A stretch of DNA of 64,000 nt from Alkalihalobacillus sp. FSL W8-0930 (GCA_037965595.1 CP150183.1:3286001-3350000), one strand, 5' to 3'; numbered from the stretch's first letter, positions 25,275 to 34,480 are shown. The notes: generated by a model not told the origin, from the sequence alone. Numbers and translations are program-made.

Positions 25275-26375
25275 TTAAATCGAATATTCTTTGAAAATAA
25301 CTATCCACCTCTCTAAATGTTCAAACCTGTCCTTAAATATATCACTATCTTCTATAATTTCCAATTCTTCAATTATTAATGTTATAAATTCTAGTTTAAA
25401 AAATAAATCAATTTCAATTAAATTTAATTTATTTTTAATTCCTCTTTTCTCACTCAATTTAGACATTGAGTTTCTTAGTTCAAATTTAAATTTTTGATGT
25501 GATGGTCTATCAGCAAATTCAAGTGTTTTATAATATAAAGTTAGTAGATCAAAAAATTGAGTCCTAAAACCCATGGTCTCCCAATCAATCAAGTATATTT
25601 TATTATTTTGATCAATTAACATATTAACTTCTGATAGGTCACCATGTGTAAAATATAAATCTATTGTATTTACATCTACATTTTTTTTGTAGTTTTCCTT
25701 AACTTGATTTAATAAATCACTTATCATATAACATATATTACTTGTCTTATATTGAATGAATTTCTTTCTGTTCAAAATATTTTTATTTCTATCTTCTAAC
25801 ATTAGGATGTAATCTTGATAGTTTACTTGTTTTTTCTTTCGATAATTTAAAACTGTATCAAACACATTTATTAGAATCTCATTACTAAGATGCCAATCAA
25901 TATTGAGTCGTTTTAATTGAGTTCCATTTATGTATTCTTCAACAATTAATAACTTAGCCTGATTCGATTCAATTATTCGTGGAGTAATATTCAAGTCATC
26001 AATTTGGACATTGATATTTCTTTGTTCATTAAAAGAAAATACGGTTTCATAGAAAGTGTAAACCTCGTTTTTCTTTAAATCGAATAATTTGTAACCACCT
26101 TTTCTTAATTTTATGCCGACATGACAATTCTCCCCATCAGCAGTTTCTATGTAATCACTAGAACTTTTATTATAATAATTATAGATCACTCTTGTGATCC
26201 TTATAAATTTAATAAATCTAGAAGGTACGATCTTCCATTTTTTATTAATTGGTTTTCTACCGAAGTTAAAAGTATTTCCTTTAGTGTAAAGCATCTTAAG
26301 TAATATAAAGATTTTTAAGTTTTCTTTAATATATAGGTTATTCACGGTATGAAAGAACTTATTAGATTTTGACAT
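25275..26375 (-). CDS. APH/choline-kinase-like phosphotransferase
   Basis: 366 residues. The kinase catalytic loop THGDLSEVNMLID and the metal-binding YLIDWETMGFRTQFFDL are clear; upstream a lid region with LLIVEEYINGTQL marks the hinge. Such kinases in polysaccharide loci are thought to phosphorylate a sugar or add decorations, but the substrate here is unknown. TTTAGGAG precedes the ATG; ten bases separate it from the polymerase gene. Confidence 0.8.
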   Translation of the reverse strand: MSKSNKFFHTVNNLYIKENLKIFILLKMLYTKGNTFNFGRKPINKKWKIVPSRFIKFIRITRVIYNYYNKSSSDYIETADGENCHVGIKLRKGGYKLFDLKKNEVYTFYETVFSFNEQRNINVQIDDLNITPRIIESNQAKLLIVEEYINGTQLKRLNIDWHLSNEILINVFDTVLNYRKKKQVNYQDYILMLEDRNKNILNRKKFIQYKTSNICYMISDLLNQVKENYKKNVDVNTIDLYFTHGDLSEVNMLIDQNNKIYLIDWETMGFRTQFFDLLTLYYKTLEFADRPSHQKFKFELRNSMSKLSEKRGIKNKLNLIEIDLFFKLEFITLIIEELEIIEDSDIFKDRFEHLERWIVIFKEYSI

Positions 26376-26396
26376 CTTTTACTCCTAAATAAAGAT

Positions 26397-27683
26397 TTAT
26401 CGTAAACTAGGCAACATCCAGAATCCTAAATTCTTTTTTACAAAAATGACAGATAATATATTTTTAGCTGACAGTGAAATCGCAGTCGAAATCGCAGCAC
26501 CGTTCATTCCTAATATAGGAATAAGAATAATGTTTAATATCAAATTCATTAACGCACACATCATAACATTTCTTTTGTAATATTTTTCATTACCAGACAT
26601 TATAAGCAAACTGCCTACTGGGCCTGTTGCTAGCGCAAAAAACTGACCCAATATTAAGAATGAGAATGCTGTTGTTCCTAAAATGAATTCATCACCAAAC
26701 AATAACATAATCTCATTTCTAAAAATGAATAATATTGTTACAATCAATATTGAGATCATGGCAGTTAATCCAGTAATCTTACGGGATAAGCTTTGGAGTT
26801 TTTTCAATTCACCTTTGCTATAAAACACCGAAAACTTTGGACCTATAACACCATTAACTGCATATAATAACATACTCGACATAAAAGCTATTTTAGCAGC
26901 CGAACTATAAATACCAACTTCTTCACTAGTTGATAATAATCCAATCATTATTGTATCCATTGTATCAATAATCAGACTCATTGATGAAACCCATAACAGT
27001 GGAAAGCTAGTCCTAACTAATTTTTCCCTATCAAAAACACCTTTTATACCCTTAGCATGATAAGTAATTCGTATCCAACCCAGCCATAAAGTGAATATAA
27101 CTATTAAATTCGCACTTAAATAAGTTAATATAGCAAGAGTAACTGTGATATTGTTATATAAAGATAACAATAATAATATATTCACAATTGGAATGCATGC
27201 ACCTTGTAAGAAGGTCGCCAATTTAACCTTCCCCAAGCCTTTATAAATCTCACTATATAAATTGATCAAGGCGTTAGGAAGAATAACTAATGACATTATT
27301 CTTAATGGTGTTTCAAGAGCTATATTTCCAAAAATAAACTTAGATATCCAGCCCGCATTCAAAATAATTAACACAGTTGCAACTAAACCAATTGTTATAG
27401 AAATTCTCAAACTTTGATTATGAAGACCTTTAATACCTGCCCAATTTTTATTAGAATAACCCTCTGCTATAAACCTTAATAAAGCATTATCTAAACCAAA
27501 CTTAGTAATTACAATACTTAATGCTGTAATCGAAATAGATAGATTGTATACTCCTATTCCGCTTGCTCCTAACTGCCTAGCCAAAACAACACTAATTGTA
27601 AAACCCAAAACTGCCCCAATTATTTTAAAACCAAAAGAAAAAACAATGTTTATCAAATCTTTATTAATAAATTTATTTGACAA
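26397..27683 (-). CDS. Polysaccharide flippase (Wzx-like)
   Basis: About 428 residues with around twelve membrane helices of the MATE/MOP superfamily; the opening VFSFGFKIIGAVLGFTISVVLARQLGASGIGVYNL is the classic Wzx start. It should flip lipid-linked repeat units across the membrane. GAAGAAGG lies nine bases before a TTG at 27683 and directly abuts the TTG at 27692, so 27683 is preferred. Confidence 0.9.
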   Translation of the reverse strand: MSNKFINKDLINIVFSFGFKIIGAVLGFTISVVLARQLGASGIGVYNLSISITALSIVITKFGLDNALLRFIAEGYSNKNWAGIKGLHNQSLRISITIGLVATVLIILNAGWISKFIFGNIALETPLRIMSLVILPNALINLYSEIYKGLGKVKLATFLQGACIPIVNILLLLSLYNNITVTLAILTYLSANLIVIFTLWLGWIRITYHAKGIKGVFDREKLVRTSFPLLWVSSMSLIIDTMDTIMIGLLSTSEEVGIYSSAAKIAFMSSMLLYAVNGVIGPKFSVFYSKGELKKLQSLSRKITGLTAMISILIVTILFIFRNEIMLLFGDEFILGTTAFSFLILGQFFALATGPVGSLLIMSGNEKYYKRNVMMCALMNLILNIILIPILGMNGAAISTAISLSAKNILSVIFVKKNLGFWMLPSLR

Positions 27684-27716
27684 AATAACCAACCTTCTTC
27701 TAAAAAATCTTTAAAA

Positions 27717-28394
27717 TTAATATGCTTTTGAATTTATCATAACTAGAACAGTTGATATTATTAATTTTACGTCAAAAACTAAAGACCTACACTTCATATA
27801 CTCAAGGTCCATTTCAACCATTTGATCAAACCCCACTTCATTTCTAGCACTGACTTGCCATATGCCTGTGCACCCTGGTGTCACTAATAAACGTTGTTTA
27901 TGATAATTACTGTATTCTTTAACTTCTCTCATTAAAGGTGGCCTTGGTCCAACCAAGCTCATATCACCTTTTAAGACATTAAATAATTGGGGGATTTCAT
28001 CTATACTTGTTTTTCTAATAAATTTCCCTACTCTTGTAATTCGAGGATCATCTTTCATCTTAAACATTAATCCACTCACTTCATTTTTATCAAGTAAATC
28101 TTTTAACATATCTTCAGCATTTGTAATCATTGATCGAAATTTGTACATGTTAAATTTTTTCCCATCTTTACCGACTCTAACTTGTTTAAAAAAAATAGGT
28201 CCTTTTGGATCTTCAACCTTTATCATTACCGCTAAAATAAAAAAAAGCGGTAAAAACATTAGTAGTCCGGTTAATGACCCGAAAATATCTACTAATCTTT
28301 TAACCAACAAATAACTTATTGAATCATTAATTTCTAACTCGTTTGTTTTTTTATTTTTAGGATTCTGAACTTTTTCGAATTGTGATTCTTTCAA
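27717..28394 (-). CDS. Priming undecaprenyl-phosphate sugar transferase
   Basis: 225 residues of the bacterial sugar transferase (WbaP/EpsL C-terminal) family: one membrane hairpin (residues 33-56), then KVEDPKGPIFFKQVRVGKDGK, FNMYKFRSM, RKTSIDEIPQLFNVLKGDMSLVGPRPP and TPGCTGIWQVSAR. It would transfer the first sugar-1-phosphate to undecaprenyl phosphate. TTG start with AAGGAG at good spacing. First gene of the downstream transcript; a terminator at 28713-28745 separates it from the phosphatase gene. Confidence 0.92.
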   Translation of the reverse strand: MKESQFEKVQNPKNKKTNELEINDSISYLLVKRLVDIFGSLTGLLMFLPLFFILAVMIKVEDPKGPIFFKQVRVGKDGKKFNMYKFRSMITNAEDMLKDLLDKNEVSGLMFKMKDDPRITRVGKFIRKTSIDEIPQLFNVLKGDMSLVGPRPPLMREVKEYSNYHKQRLLVTPGCTGIWQVSARNEVGFDQMVEMDLEYMKCRSLVFDVKLIISTVLVMINSKAY

Positions 28395-28712
28395 TTAGAA
28401 CTCTCCTTAAAAAATTTAATAGCTAATAATTAAACTAAAGAACCTGAATTTATTGATTCTAAAAGTATAAATTTCAAAGACCATTTTAACTTTATTTTAC
28501 GGTGGTTACATTTATGTAATATTCAGTACAGCTCAAAAAATATTATCTTTTTAAGAGTAAAGAAACATTAAAGTAAATAAAGTATAGTATTTATCAAGAG
28601 TATGTACATGTAAGTAATTCCAATTAGTAATTCAATATTACTACATATAAAGCTAGAAATCGATAAGTTTCCCAATATCTTTTTTTATTTCAAATTATTT
28701 TTATAAACACTC
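28395..28712. other. Gene-free leader of the polysaccharide operon
   Basis: About 320 AT-rich bases with no coding sequence. It must carry the promoter of the long glycan operon, unless transcription reads through the terminator upstream. No clear promoter consensus or regulatory RNA was recognised. Confidence 0.5.
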
Positions 28713-28745
28713 AAAAAATTAGCTCCTAGTTAATAACTAGAGAGC
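28713..28745 (-). terminator. Terminator or attenuator after phosphatase gene
   Basis: Minus strand AGCTCTCTAGTT pairs with AACTAGGAGCT (28721-28745) followed by six T after AA. It sits between the kinase/phosphatase genes and the sugar-transferase operon. Confidence 0.75.
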
Positions 28746-28752
28746 TTCTTTT

Positions 28753-29529
28753 TTAACGAAAAAATGTAAACAGTCTCTTTTTTTCTTTTTCAATATATTC
28801 AGGCGGATACATTATTAAATTTTTATCTTTATAAATATTTTCTGCATTCTCTTGAAAATAATAGAAAGAATTATTGCCATGATCTTTTTTTATTAGCTCT
28901 AGCGCTTCTTTCATACGAAAAGTGCGGGCTTTGAGATTATGTGCATCGGAAGCAAGAACATGTACTAAATTAGCTTCAATAAGCCTATTCGTAAATTTTT
29001 TTATACTTGAACCAAAATCTCCAGTTACGCTAGAAGTCGTAATCTGCGCAATTGCACCGTTTTTCACAAATTCGTAAAGCATTTCAGGTTTATTCAAAAA
29101 AACACTATTACGTTCTGGATGAGCTATAACTGGAATATAGCCTTTTAAGGCTAAATCGTAAAACAACCTTTCACTATAAGCTGGTACCGAGGTAGTCGGG
29201 AATTCTACTAATATATACCTTCCTTCACCTGTTAATGGAATAGAACGACCAAGATTAAGATCATCAATTAAATCTCCAAATATTCGAATTTCCTGACCTG
29301 GTTTTATGGTTAGAGGGATATTTTTAGAGTCAAGGGCTTCATTTAAAGTCTTTACTCCCGAGATCATTTGCTCTAACGTTGTATCAAAATATGGATTTGC
29401 ATAGTGTGGTGTAGCGATTATCGTAGTTATCCCTTCCTCAACAGCTTTAAGAGACATCTCGATACTATTGTCAAGTGATACAGATCCATCATCTAAGCCA
29501 GGAAGGATGTGACAATGAATATCAATCAT
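28753..29529 (-). CDS. ywqE: Tyrosine-protein phosphatase, CpsB/YwqE type
   Basis: 258-residue PHP-fold manganese phosphatase: MIDIHCHILPGLDDG at the N-terminus (metal-binding His-x-His), ATPHY, AHPERN and SDAHN. It dephosphorylates the tyrosine kinase next door and thereby tunes polysaccharide export. AAAGGAGA precedes the ATG. Genes run modulator, kinase, phosphatase, as in ywqCDE. Confidence 0.92.
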   Translation of the reverse strand: MIDIHCHILPGLDDGSVSLDNSIEMSLKAVEEGITTIIATPHYANPYFDTTLEQMISGVKTLNEALDSKNIPLTIKPGQEIRIFGDLIDDLNLGRSIPLTGEGRYILVEFPTTSVPAYSERLFYDLALKGYIPVIAHPERNSVFLNKPEMLYEFVKNGAIAQITTSSVTGDFGSSIKKFTNRLIEANLVHVLASDAHNLKARTFRMKEALELIKKDHGNNSFYYFQENAENIYKDKNLIMYPPEYIEKEKKRLFTFFR

Positions 29530-29553
29530 ACTTAAAATCTCCTTTTAAATATT

Positions 29554-30261
29554 CTAAGAATAATAGTAATAGCTTTTTTCATCTACAGGCTTATTGTTAA
29601 GTATCACGCCAAGTATATTTGCTTTTGTTTTATCGAGAAGCTCTTTAGTTTTAATTATTTCTTCCTTATCTGTTTTACCACTTGATGTAACTAAAATTGT
29701 ACCATCCACTTTGTTCGCTAATAACTGGGCATCTGTAACTGCCATTACTGGAGGAGCATCAAAAAATACTATATCAAACTGCGCAAGTGCTTCTTTCATC
29801 ATTATTTCCATCATTTGAGAATTCAACAACTCAGCTGGATTAGGAGGTATAGGACCACATGTTAATATTGACAAATTATTAATATTTGTTTTTTGTACAG
29901 TTTCTTCTAGCAAACTTTGTTTAGATAATACATTAGTTAACCCACGTGTGTTGGCTAAATTAAATGTATAGTGTGCAGTTGGCCTTCTCATATCTGCGTC
30001 AACAATCAGAACTGTATTCCCATTTTGAGCCATCACAATGGCTAAGTTAGCGACACTAGTTGACTTCCCTTCTCCAGGTCCTGCCGATGTTACTACAAAA
30101 CTTCTTAGTTCCTTGTCTACAGATGAGAACTCAATATTTGTACGAATTGTTCTATATTGCTCCGAAATGGGTGAGTGTTTATGAAGATCAGCTATTAAAT
30201 GCCGTTGAGTTTTATTTCTTGAATTTGTTTTTTTTTGCACTTTTTGCCTAGAACGTGTCAT
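29554..30261 (-). CDS. Tyrosine-protein kinase, CpsD/YwqD type
   Basis: 235-residue BY-kinase: Walker A in SAGPGEGKST (about residue 60), Walker A' VDADMRRP, Walker B FFDAPPV and a C-terminal tyrosine cluster KSYYYYS that is the autophosphorylation site. It needs the membrane modulator encoded just upstream. Ribosome binding site is weak. Controls chain length and export of the polysaccharide. Confidence 0.92.
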   Translation of the reverse strand: MTRSRQKVQKKTNSRNKTQRHLIADLHKHSPISEQYRTIRTNIEFSSVDKELRSFVVTSAGPGEGKSTSVANLAIVMAQNGNTVLIVDADMRRPTAHYTFNLANTRGLTNVLSKQSLLEETVQKTNINNLSILTCGPIPPNPAELLNSQMMEIMMKEALAQFDIVFFDAPPVMAVTDAQLLANKVDGTILVTSSGKTDKEEIIKTKELLDKTKANILGVILNNKPVDEKSYYYYS

Positions 30262-30279
30262 GTGAATTTATCCAACTTT

Positions 30280-30987
30280 CTATGTGTATTTCTTAGTGCT
30301 TTCTTGCATGGTATCCATATTGGAGACGGACCCTAGTAACGGTAATTTTAAAGCTTCCTCTATATCCTTTTCGGTCTTTATTGTTGTATCAAGATATTCT
30401 AATATAAATACAACTGCTATTGAAAGCATCAGCCCTACTACCGCAGCAATGGCCATATTTAGATAAGGATTTGGACTTATAGGAGAAAGACTTTCGTCAA
30501 TCTTAGCTGGAGATAGTATATTAACATTATCAACATTCATGATTTCAGGTATCTCAGATTCAAAAACCTGTGCAATAGTATTTGCTAACAGAACAGCTTG
30601 TTCAGGCGATGTGTCTTCAACAGATATTTTAATAACCTGAGATTCATTAGCTGTACTAACAGTAATCATTTTATCAAGTTGGCTAGTAGTTAGATCAACA
30701 TTAGTTTCTAATATTACCGGTTCTAATATCCGAGCATTTTTAATAATTTCATTATATGTATTTATTAGCTCAATGTTTGTTCTAATTTCTGTTTGAGTAA
30801 ATGCCTGATCTAACCCACCATTAGTTTGAGAAATTAGTAATTGTGTATCACTTTGATACTTAGGTGTTAATAAAAAAAAGCTAACTATTGCAGTAAAAGC
30901 TATTGCTATAACTGGTAATAATATAAGTAATTTAAATTGCCCCTTAAGTGTATAAAGTATATCTTTTAGACTAGTTGTTTCTTCCAT
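30280..30987 (-). CDS. Polysaccharide chain-length modulator (Wzz-type)
   Basis: 235 residues with two membrane helices (about 20-40 and 177-197) flanking an extracytoplasmic domain, and the KYQSDTQLLISQ and SPNPYLNMAIAAVVGL blocks of the Wzz/YveK/YwqC family. Its cytoplasmic tail activates the kinase encoded downstream. AGGGGGTC precedes the ATG. First gene of the kinase operon and divergent from the LCP gene. Confidence 0.9.
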   Translation of the reverse strand: MEETTSLKDILYTLKGQFKLLILLPVIAIAFTAIVSFFLLTPKYQSDTQLLISQTNGGLDQAFTQTEIRTNIELINTYNEIIKNARILEPVILETNVDLTTSQLDKMITVSTANESQVIKISVEDTSPEQAVLLANTIAQVFESEIPEIMNVDNVNILSPAKIDESLSPISPNPYLNMAIAAVVGLMLSIAVVFILEYLDTTIKTEKDIEEALKLPLLGSVSNMDTMQESTKKYT

Positions 30988-31171
30988 TCGTTTTGAAGAC
31001 CCCCTAAATTAAGTAACTTTCTCTAACTAAATTGGATTATATCATAGTTTACTGGAGCTTTACGATTAAATTTTGCTTGTGTATCTGTAATTTATTTCAT
31101 ATACTAATGAAAGTATTGTGCCTCAGGGGTCTTAAGTCCTATAAAACTTCAAAGAAGGGCGTTATTATTTT

Positions 31172-32074
31172 ATGAAAAAAGGTTTTAAGATTGCGATAAT
31201 TGTTGTTAGTGTACTGTTTTTAGCAGGTGTTGGCTTTACTTATTACGTTTATGATTCAATTCGCGACACTGCTAATGCAATTCATGAGCCAATTAGTGGT
31301 CGCCAACTCTCCACTCGTGATGTAAACATCGAAAACTCAGATCCTGTCTCCTTTCTCATTGCTGGAATTGATGCACGGGGGGATAATTTGTCAGGTCGTT
31401 CAGACACAATGATCCTGGTGACTGTAAATCCAAAATTAAATTCCATAAAAATGTTAAGTGTTCCTCGAGATACGCGAACTGAAATCGTTGGAAAAGGAAC
31501 AATTGAAAAGATTACTCATGCTTATGCCTACGGTGGACCAGCCATGGCCATGGATTCAGTTGAGAACTTATTTAATGTTAATATTGATCACTATGTAACA
31601 ATTAATATGGAAGGTTTTAAAGAGCTTATTGACGCACTTGGCGGAGTTTCGGTTAATAGCGATCTAGCGTTTAGTTGGGAAGGATATAGTTTTACAGAGG
31701 GCCCACAATTCCTTAACGGCGAAGAAGCTTTAGCGTATACGCGTATGAGAAAAGAAGATCCTCGCGGGGATTTTGGACGTGCCGCACGCCAACGAGAGAT
31801 TGTTGAAGCTGTTATTAAAGAAGCTGCACAATTTAGTTCAATTACAAAAGCAGGCGACATGCTAAATGTTGTTGGTGGTTCTGTTAAGACTGATATGTCA
31901 TTGGATGATATGTGGACTTTACAAAACAATTATCGTAATGCGTTAGGTACTATTGACCAGCTTGAATTTGATTATACTACCCCTACTATTGATGGTTTAT
32001 CTTATGTTGTCTTAAGTGATGAAACGATCGCAGATATTAGTAAAGAGTTACGCGAGCATTTAGAACTAGATTAA
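31172..32074 (+). CDS. LytR-CpsA-Psr family glycopolymer ligase
   Basis: 300 residues: N-terminal membrane anchor (residues 6-26), then the LCP domain with AGIDARGDNLSGRSDTMILVTVNP, SVPRDTRTEI, ITHAYAYGG, and YTRMRKEDPRGDFGRAARQR, which carry the conserved Asp and Arg residues for the pyrophosphate lipid substrate. It would attach the polymer made by the neighbouring locus, or teichoic acid, to peptidoglycan. GAAGGGCG upstream of the ATG. A strong terminator follows. Confidence 0.92.
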   Translation: MKKGFKIAIIVVSVLFLAGVGFTYYVYDSIRDTANAIHEPISGRQLSTRDVNIENSDPVSFLIAGIDARGDNLSGRSDTMILVTVNPKLNSIKMLSVPRDTRTEIVGKGTIEKITHAYAYGGPAMAMDSVENLFNVNIDHYVTINMEGFKELIDALGGVSVNSDLAFSWEGYSFTEGPQFLNGEEALAYTRMRKEDPRGDFGRAARQREIVEAVIKEAAQFSSITKAGDMLNVVGGSVKTDMSLDDMWTLQNNYRNALGTIDQLEFDYTTPTIDGLSYVVLSDETIADISKELREHLELD

Positions 32075-32082
32075 TGAACATG

Positions 32083-32115
32083 AACCCCCCTGTAGCTAGT
32101 ACTACAGGGGGGGTT
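32083..32115 (+). terminator. Rho-independent terminator of LCP gene
   Basis: AACCCCCCTGTAG pairs with CTACAGGGGGGGTT across a six-base loop. The tail is only moderately T-rich (GTTGTTGT). Confidence 0.75.
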
Positions 32116-32176
32116 GTTGTATAGTGAGTAACATGTTGTTTTTTACACTTTAATTGTTAAGGCGGCTGAACTCCTA

Positions 32177-32293
32177 TTAATTTGGAACCTCACTACCTCT
32201 TCGTTTTTTCCCACAAATAATACACTCATCGGTGTAATAACTATATTTGTGCTTCTTTTGAAATTTACATTTAAACCATGCTTTTAATTTCAT
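32177..32293 (-). CDS. Small Cys-rich zinc-ribbon-like protein
   Basis: 38 residues: MKLKAWFKCKFQKKHKYSYY followed by TDECIICGKKRRGSEVPN. The pattern Cys9 ... His15 ... Cys24-x2-Cys27 looks like a miniature zinc ribbon, and the protein is strongly basic. AGAGGGTG lies eight bases before the ATG. Too short for most gene callers; coding status is inferred from the ribosome binding site and composition. Confidence 0.5.
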   Translation of the reverse strand: MKLKAWFKCKFQKKHKYSYYTDECIICGKKRRGSEVPN

Positions 32294-32506
32294 CTTTATT
32301 ACACCCTCTTTTATTAATATTTAATAGACCGTAAAGAATACTTATCTTATTCTACATGAATTGGCAAAATCCTTTGTTGAGTCAGGGTGTGAAATTTCTT
32401 AAGATCTTGTGATATTTTACCCTGAATCTCAAAAGGTAAACGCTAACTGTGGGTGGGAGGAATTTGACGATTGATAGAGAAGTTGTTTTGAACGACTTTT
32501 TGAGGA

Positions 32507-33355
32507 GTGATTTTTGTATGTGTGGGATTCAACTCTAGCTATTTACTAAGAGATCAGGATTTGCCTAAACAACGCTTAGCCTTGCAACAAAGAATTGAGG
32601 GTGACTTACTTCAGGATAAACGCATAATTGGCGTCTTTTATGGAGGGTCGATTGGAACGAAGACTACAGACATCTATTCTGACATTGATGTGCGTATTGT
32701 TGTGAGTGATGAGCATTATGAACGCTATCGATTGGCTAAACGAGTGCGAGCTAAATGTTGGGGAGATGTGCTCTTTTTTGAGGATCTGCCTTGTACGAAT
32801 TATAGTGTGGCTCACTATGATTCTTTTTTAAAGGTAGATTCGTTTTATTATCGAACACGGGATCTTGTGGCCTCGGTATGGCTTCAGAACGTTAAGGTTT
32901 TGTTGGATCGGGGTGGATTTTTACATGAGCTCGTTGCAGAGTCGAGGAAACTGCGGTATGAGCCGAGTGTTGAGGAAGTCATAGTATTGCGAACGAAGTT
33001 TCTCGCCCATTCTCATGAGGTCTATCGACGTGCGAGACGTGGTGAGTGGAATTATGCTCTCAACTGTCTGAATTACTTACGAATGATTGTAGTGACAGCC
33101 TGGTGTATGGATAAGAGAATCCAGCCGAATACACTTGGAGATTGGGCCAAGTATGAAGGTGCGCGGAGTCAATTAGATGAGTGGCAACTTGTGTTCTTGG
33201 CCGAGTGGGATGGAAGGCGAGATGCTGAGGATATGTTGAGTAAGGTGCGGATGATGTTTGATGAGTTTAAGACTGTGCACCGGAGTTTGTGTGCGTGTGT
33301 TGGGATTGATGAGGAAAGTGAGATGATGGATCGGGTGATGGGGATGGTTGTTTAG
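32507..33355 (+). CDS. Nucleotidyltransferase-domain protein
   Basis: About 280 residues. GVFYGGSIGTKTTDIYSDIDVRIVV (near residues 43-67) is the GS...DxD core of the MNT/aminoglycoside-nucleotidyltransferase superfamily, followed by a helical C-terminal domain. The substrate is unknown. The start is unclear: the GTG at 32507 immediately abuts the GAGGAG, and the better-spaced ATG at 32518 is in another frame that stops after six codons. An upstream frame beginning TTG at 32464 (MTIDREVVLNDFLRSDF) might be the real N-terminus if a frameshift lies in the TTTTTG run near 32510. Confidence 0.75.
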   Translation: MIFVCVGFNSSYLLRDQDLPKQRLALQQRIEGDLLQDKRIIGVFYGGSIGTKTTDIYSDIDVRIVVSDEHYERYRLAKRVRAKCWGDVLFFEDLPCTNYSVAHYDSFLKVDSFYYRTRDLVASVWLQNVKVLLDRGGFLHELVAESRKLRYEPSVEEVIVLRTKFLAHSHEVYRRARRGEWNYALNCLNYLRMIVVTAWCMDKRIQPNTLGDWAKYEGARSQLDEWQLVFLAEWDGRRDAEDMLSKVRMMFDEFKTVHRSLCACVGIDEESEMMDRVMGMVV

Positions 33356-33464
33356 AGTTGTTCGTATTGTATGCGAGCTCGAATGCAATAGTGCTTACCT
33401 TTCTTTTTTCGCGTTTTAGTTGGTTCATAAAGGGTAAGGTGTAAATAAAAAGGATGTGTTTGTC

Positions 33465-33578
33465 ATGGACGATCCGAAAAAGATTAAGAACCCAAAAGCT
33501 CCATCTCAGAAAAAGATGTTCATTGCAAGTACGCTCGGGGTAATCAGCGGGGCTATCATATACACCTATTTCCTTTAA
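33465..33578 (+). CDS. Small membrane protein
   Basis: 37 residues: a basic, proline-containing N-terminus (MDDPKKIKNPKAPSQKK) and one hydrophobic helix (MFIASTLGVISGAIIYTYFL). AAAAAGGATG lies upstream and a textbook terminator begins five bases after the stop, which supports a real gene. No family recognised. Confidence 0.6.
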   Translation: MDDPKKIKNPKAPSQKKMFIASTLGVISGAIIYTYFL

Positions 33579-33582
33579 CATT

Positions 33583-33624
33583 AAACCAATCTGGTGAGCG
33601 CACCAGATTGGTTTTCGTGTTTTA
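33583..33624 (+). terminator. Rho-independent terminator
   Basis: AAACCAATCTGGTG (33583-33596) pairs perfectly with CACCAGATTGGTTT (33601-33614), followed by TCGTGTTTT. Confidence 0.9.
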
Positions 33625-33643
33625 AGTGAATTCGAGTTTAAAA

Positions 33644-33762
33644 GAAATAAGGAATAAAAATGAACATTTTTATCACTGCATTGGAGTTTGTGGGGGTATT
33701 CACGGAGAACTGGAATTGAGAGGGTTGCTCTCTTTACTAAGACGCCCCTCCCCCCACTCTCT
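33644..33762 (-). repeat. Collapsed copy of CTTGG array
   Basis: Begins with the same 40-odd bases as the 34.2-kb array, including AAAAATGAACATTTTT at 33656-33671, then keeps only the first flanking unit (GAGAACTGG) and the last (TTTACTAAGACGCCCCTC, compare TTTACCAAGATCCCCTCG at 34467). The ten units between are missing, as expected from recombination between units. Confidence 0.75.
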
Positions 33763-33767
33763 CAGGT

Positions 33768-34052
33768 TTAGTCCTCCTGAGCTTTTCTGGGCCAGCACAA
33801 AATAATGACCACAGAAATAACAAGTGAACACAGAGGAAGTATAACATTCCAAGAGGTGAAGCCGATGTCACTTCCAGGGTAATAATATCTGCTATACCAA
33901 GTTTCATACAGTAGATTTAGAAGTATCGTTACGATAGGAGCAACCCACATCTTTTTGAGAAGAATTGATACGAGCACCCCTATTCCAATAACAACCGATG
34001 GAACAATATATAATTGCATTAGAAAAGGATCTACTGCCTCCATCATGCTCAA
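33768..34052 (-). CDS. Small membrane protein, DUF2651-like
   Basis: 94 residues with three membrane helices (about residues 12-30, 36-52, 67-86) and the VAPIVTILLNLLYETW and WNVILPLCSLVIS blocks that resemble the DUF2651/YbeF family. GAGGTGA lies nine bases before a TTG at 34052; an ATG two codons later is possible. Function unknown. Confidence 0.65.
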   Translation of the reverse strand: MSMMEAVDPFLMQLYIVPSVVIGIGVLVSILLKKMWVAPIVTILLNLLYETWYSRYYYPGSDIGFTSWNVILPLCSLVISVVIILCWPRKAQED

Positions 34053-34199
34053 TTTGTAAGCTCACCTCTATTTCAATTATTTGCATCTAACATTATCCTT
34101 CAGTAACCATATGTTCAACTGACTCTTTGTTAAGATTGCGTGTTAATTGTTTGAATTTCTTAAGTAGGTTTTGTTTTTAAGTTCAATGAAATAAGGAAT

Positions 34200-34480
34200 A
34201 AAAATGAACATTTTTATAACCGCATTGAAGGTTGTGGAGTTATTCAAGAAGAACTGGGCTCGGAGCAAGAACTTTGAGTGTGTTACCAAGCTGAGAGAAG
34301 CTTTAGTAAGAGGAATAGAGGTTTTAGTAAGCCTGGAGCGAGTTCTATTAAGATGCAGGGTACGTTACCAAGGTCGGAGCGTCTGTTAGCAAGATCGGAC
34401 CTCTGTTACCAAGACTCCAGCGCCTCATATCAAGAACTCTCTCCGCCTTAGCAAGAGCTTTGTCCTCTTTACCAAGATCC
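34200..34480 (-). repeat. Twelve-unit CTTGG array (locus A)
   Basis: Read on the minus strand: twelve units with CTTG(G/C)TA-like cores. On the plus strand the AAG of each core starts at 34246, 34267, 34288, 34308, 34329, 34350, 34370, 34391, 34411, 34432, 34453 and 34474 (mean step 20.7). The inverted repeat AAAAATGAACATTTTT is at 34200-34215. It lies just beyond the terminator of the NlpC/P60 gene. Confidence 0.9.
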
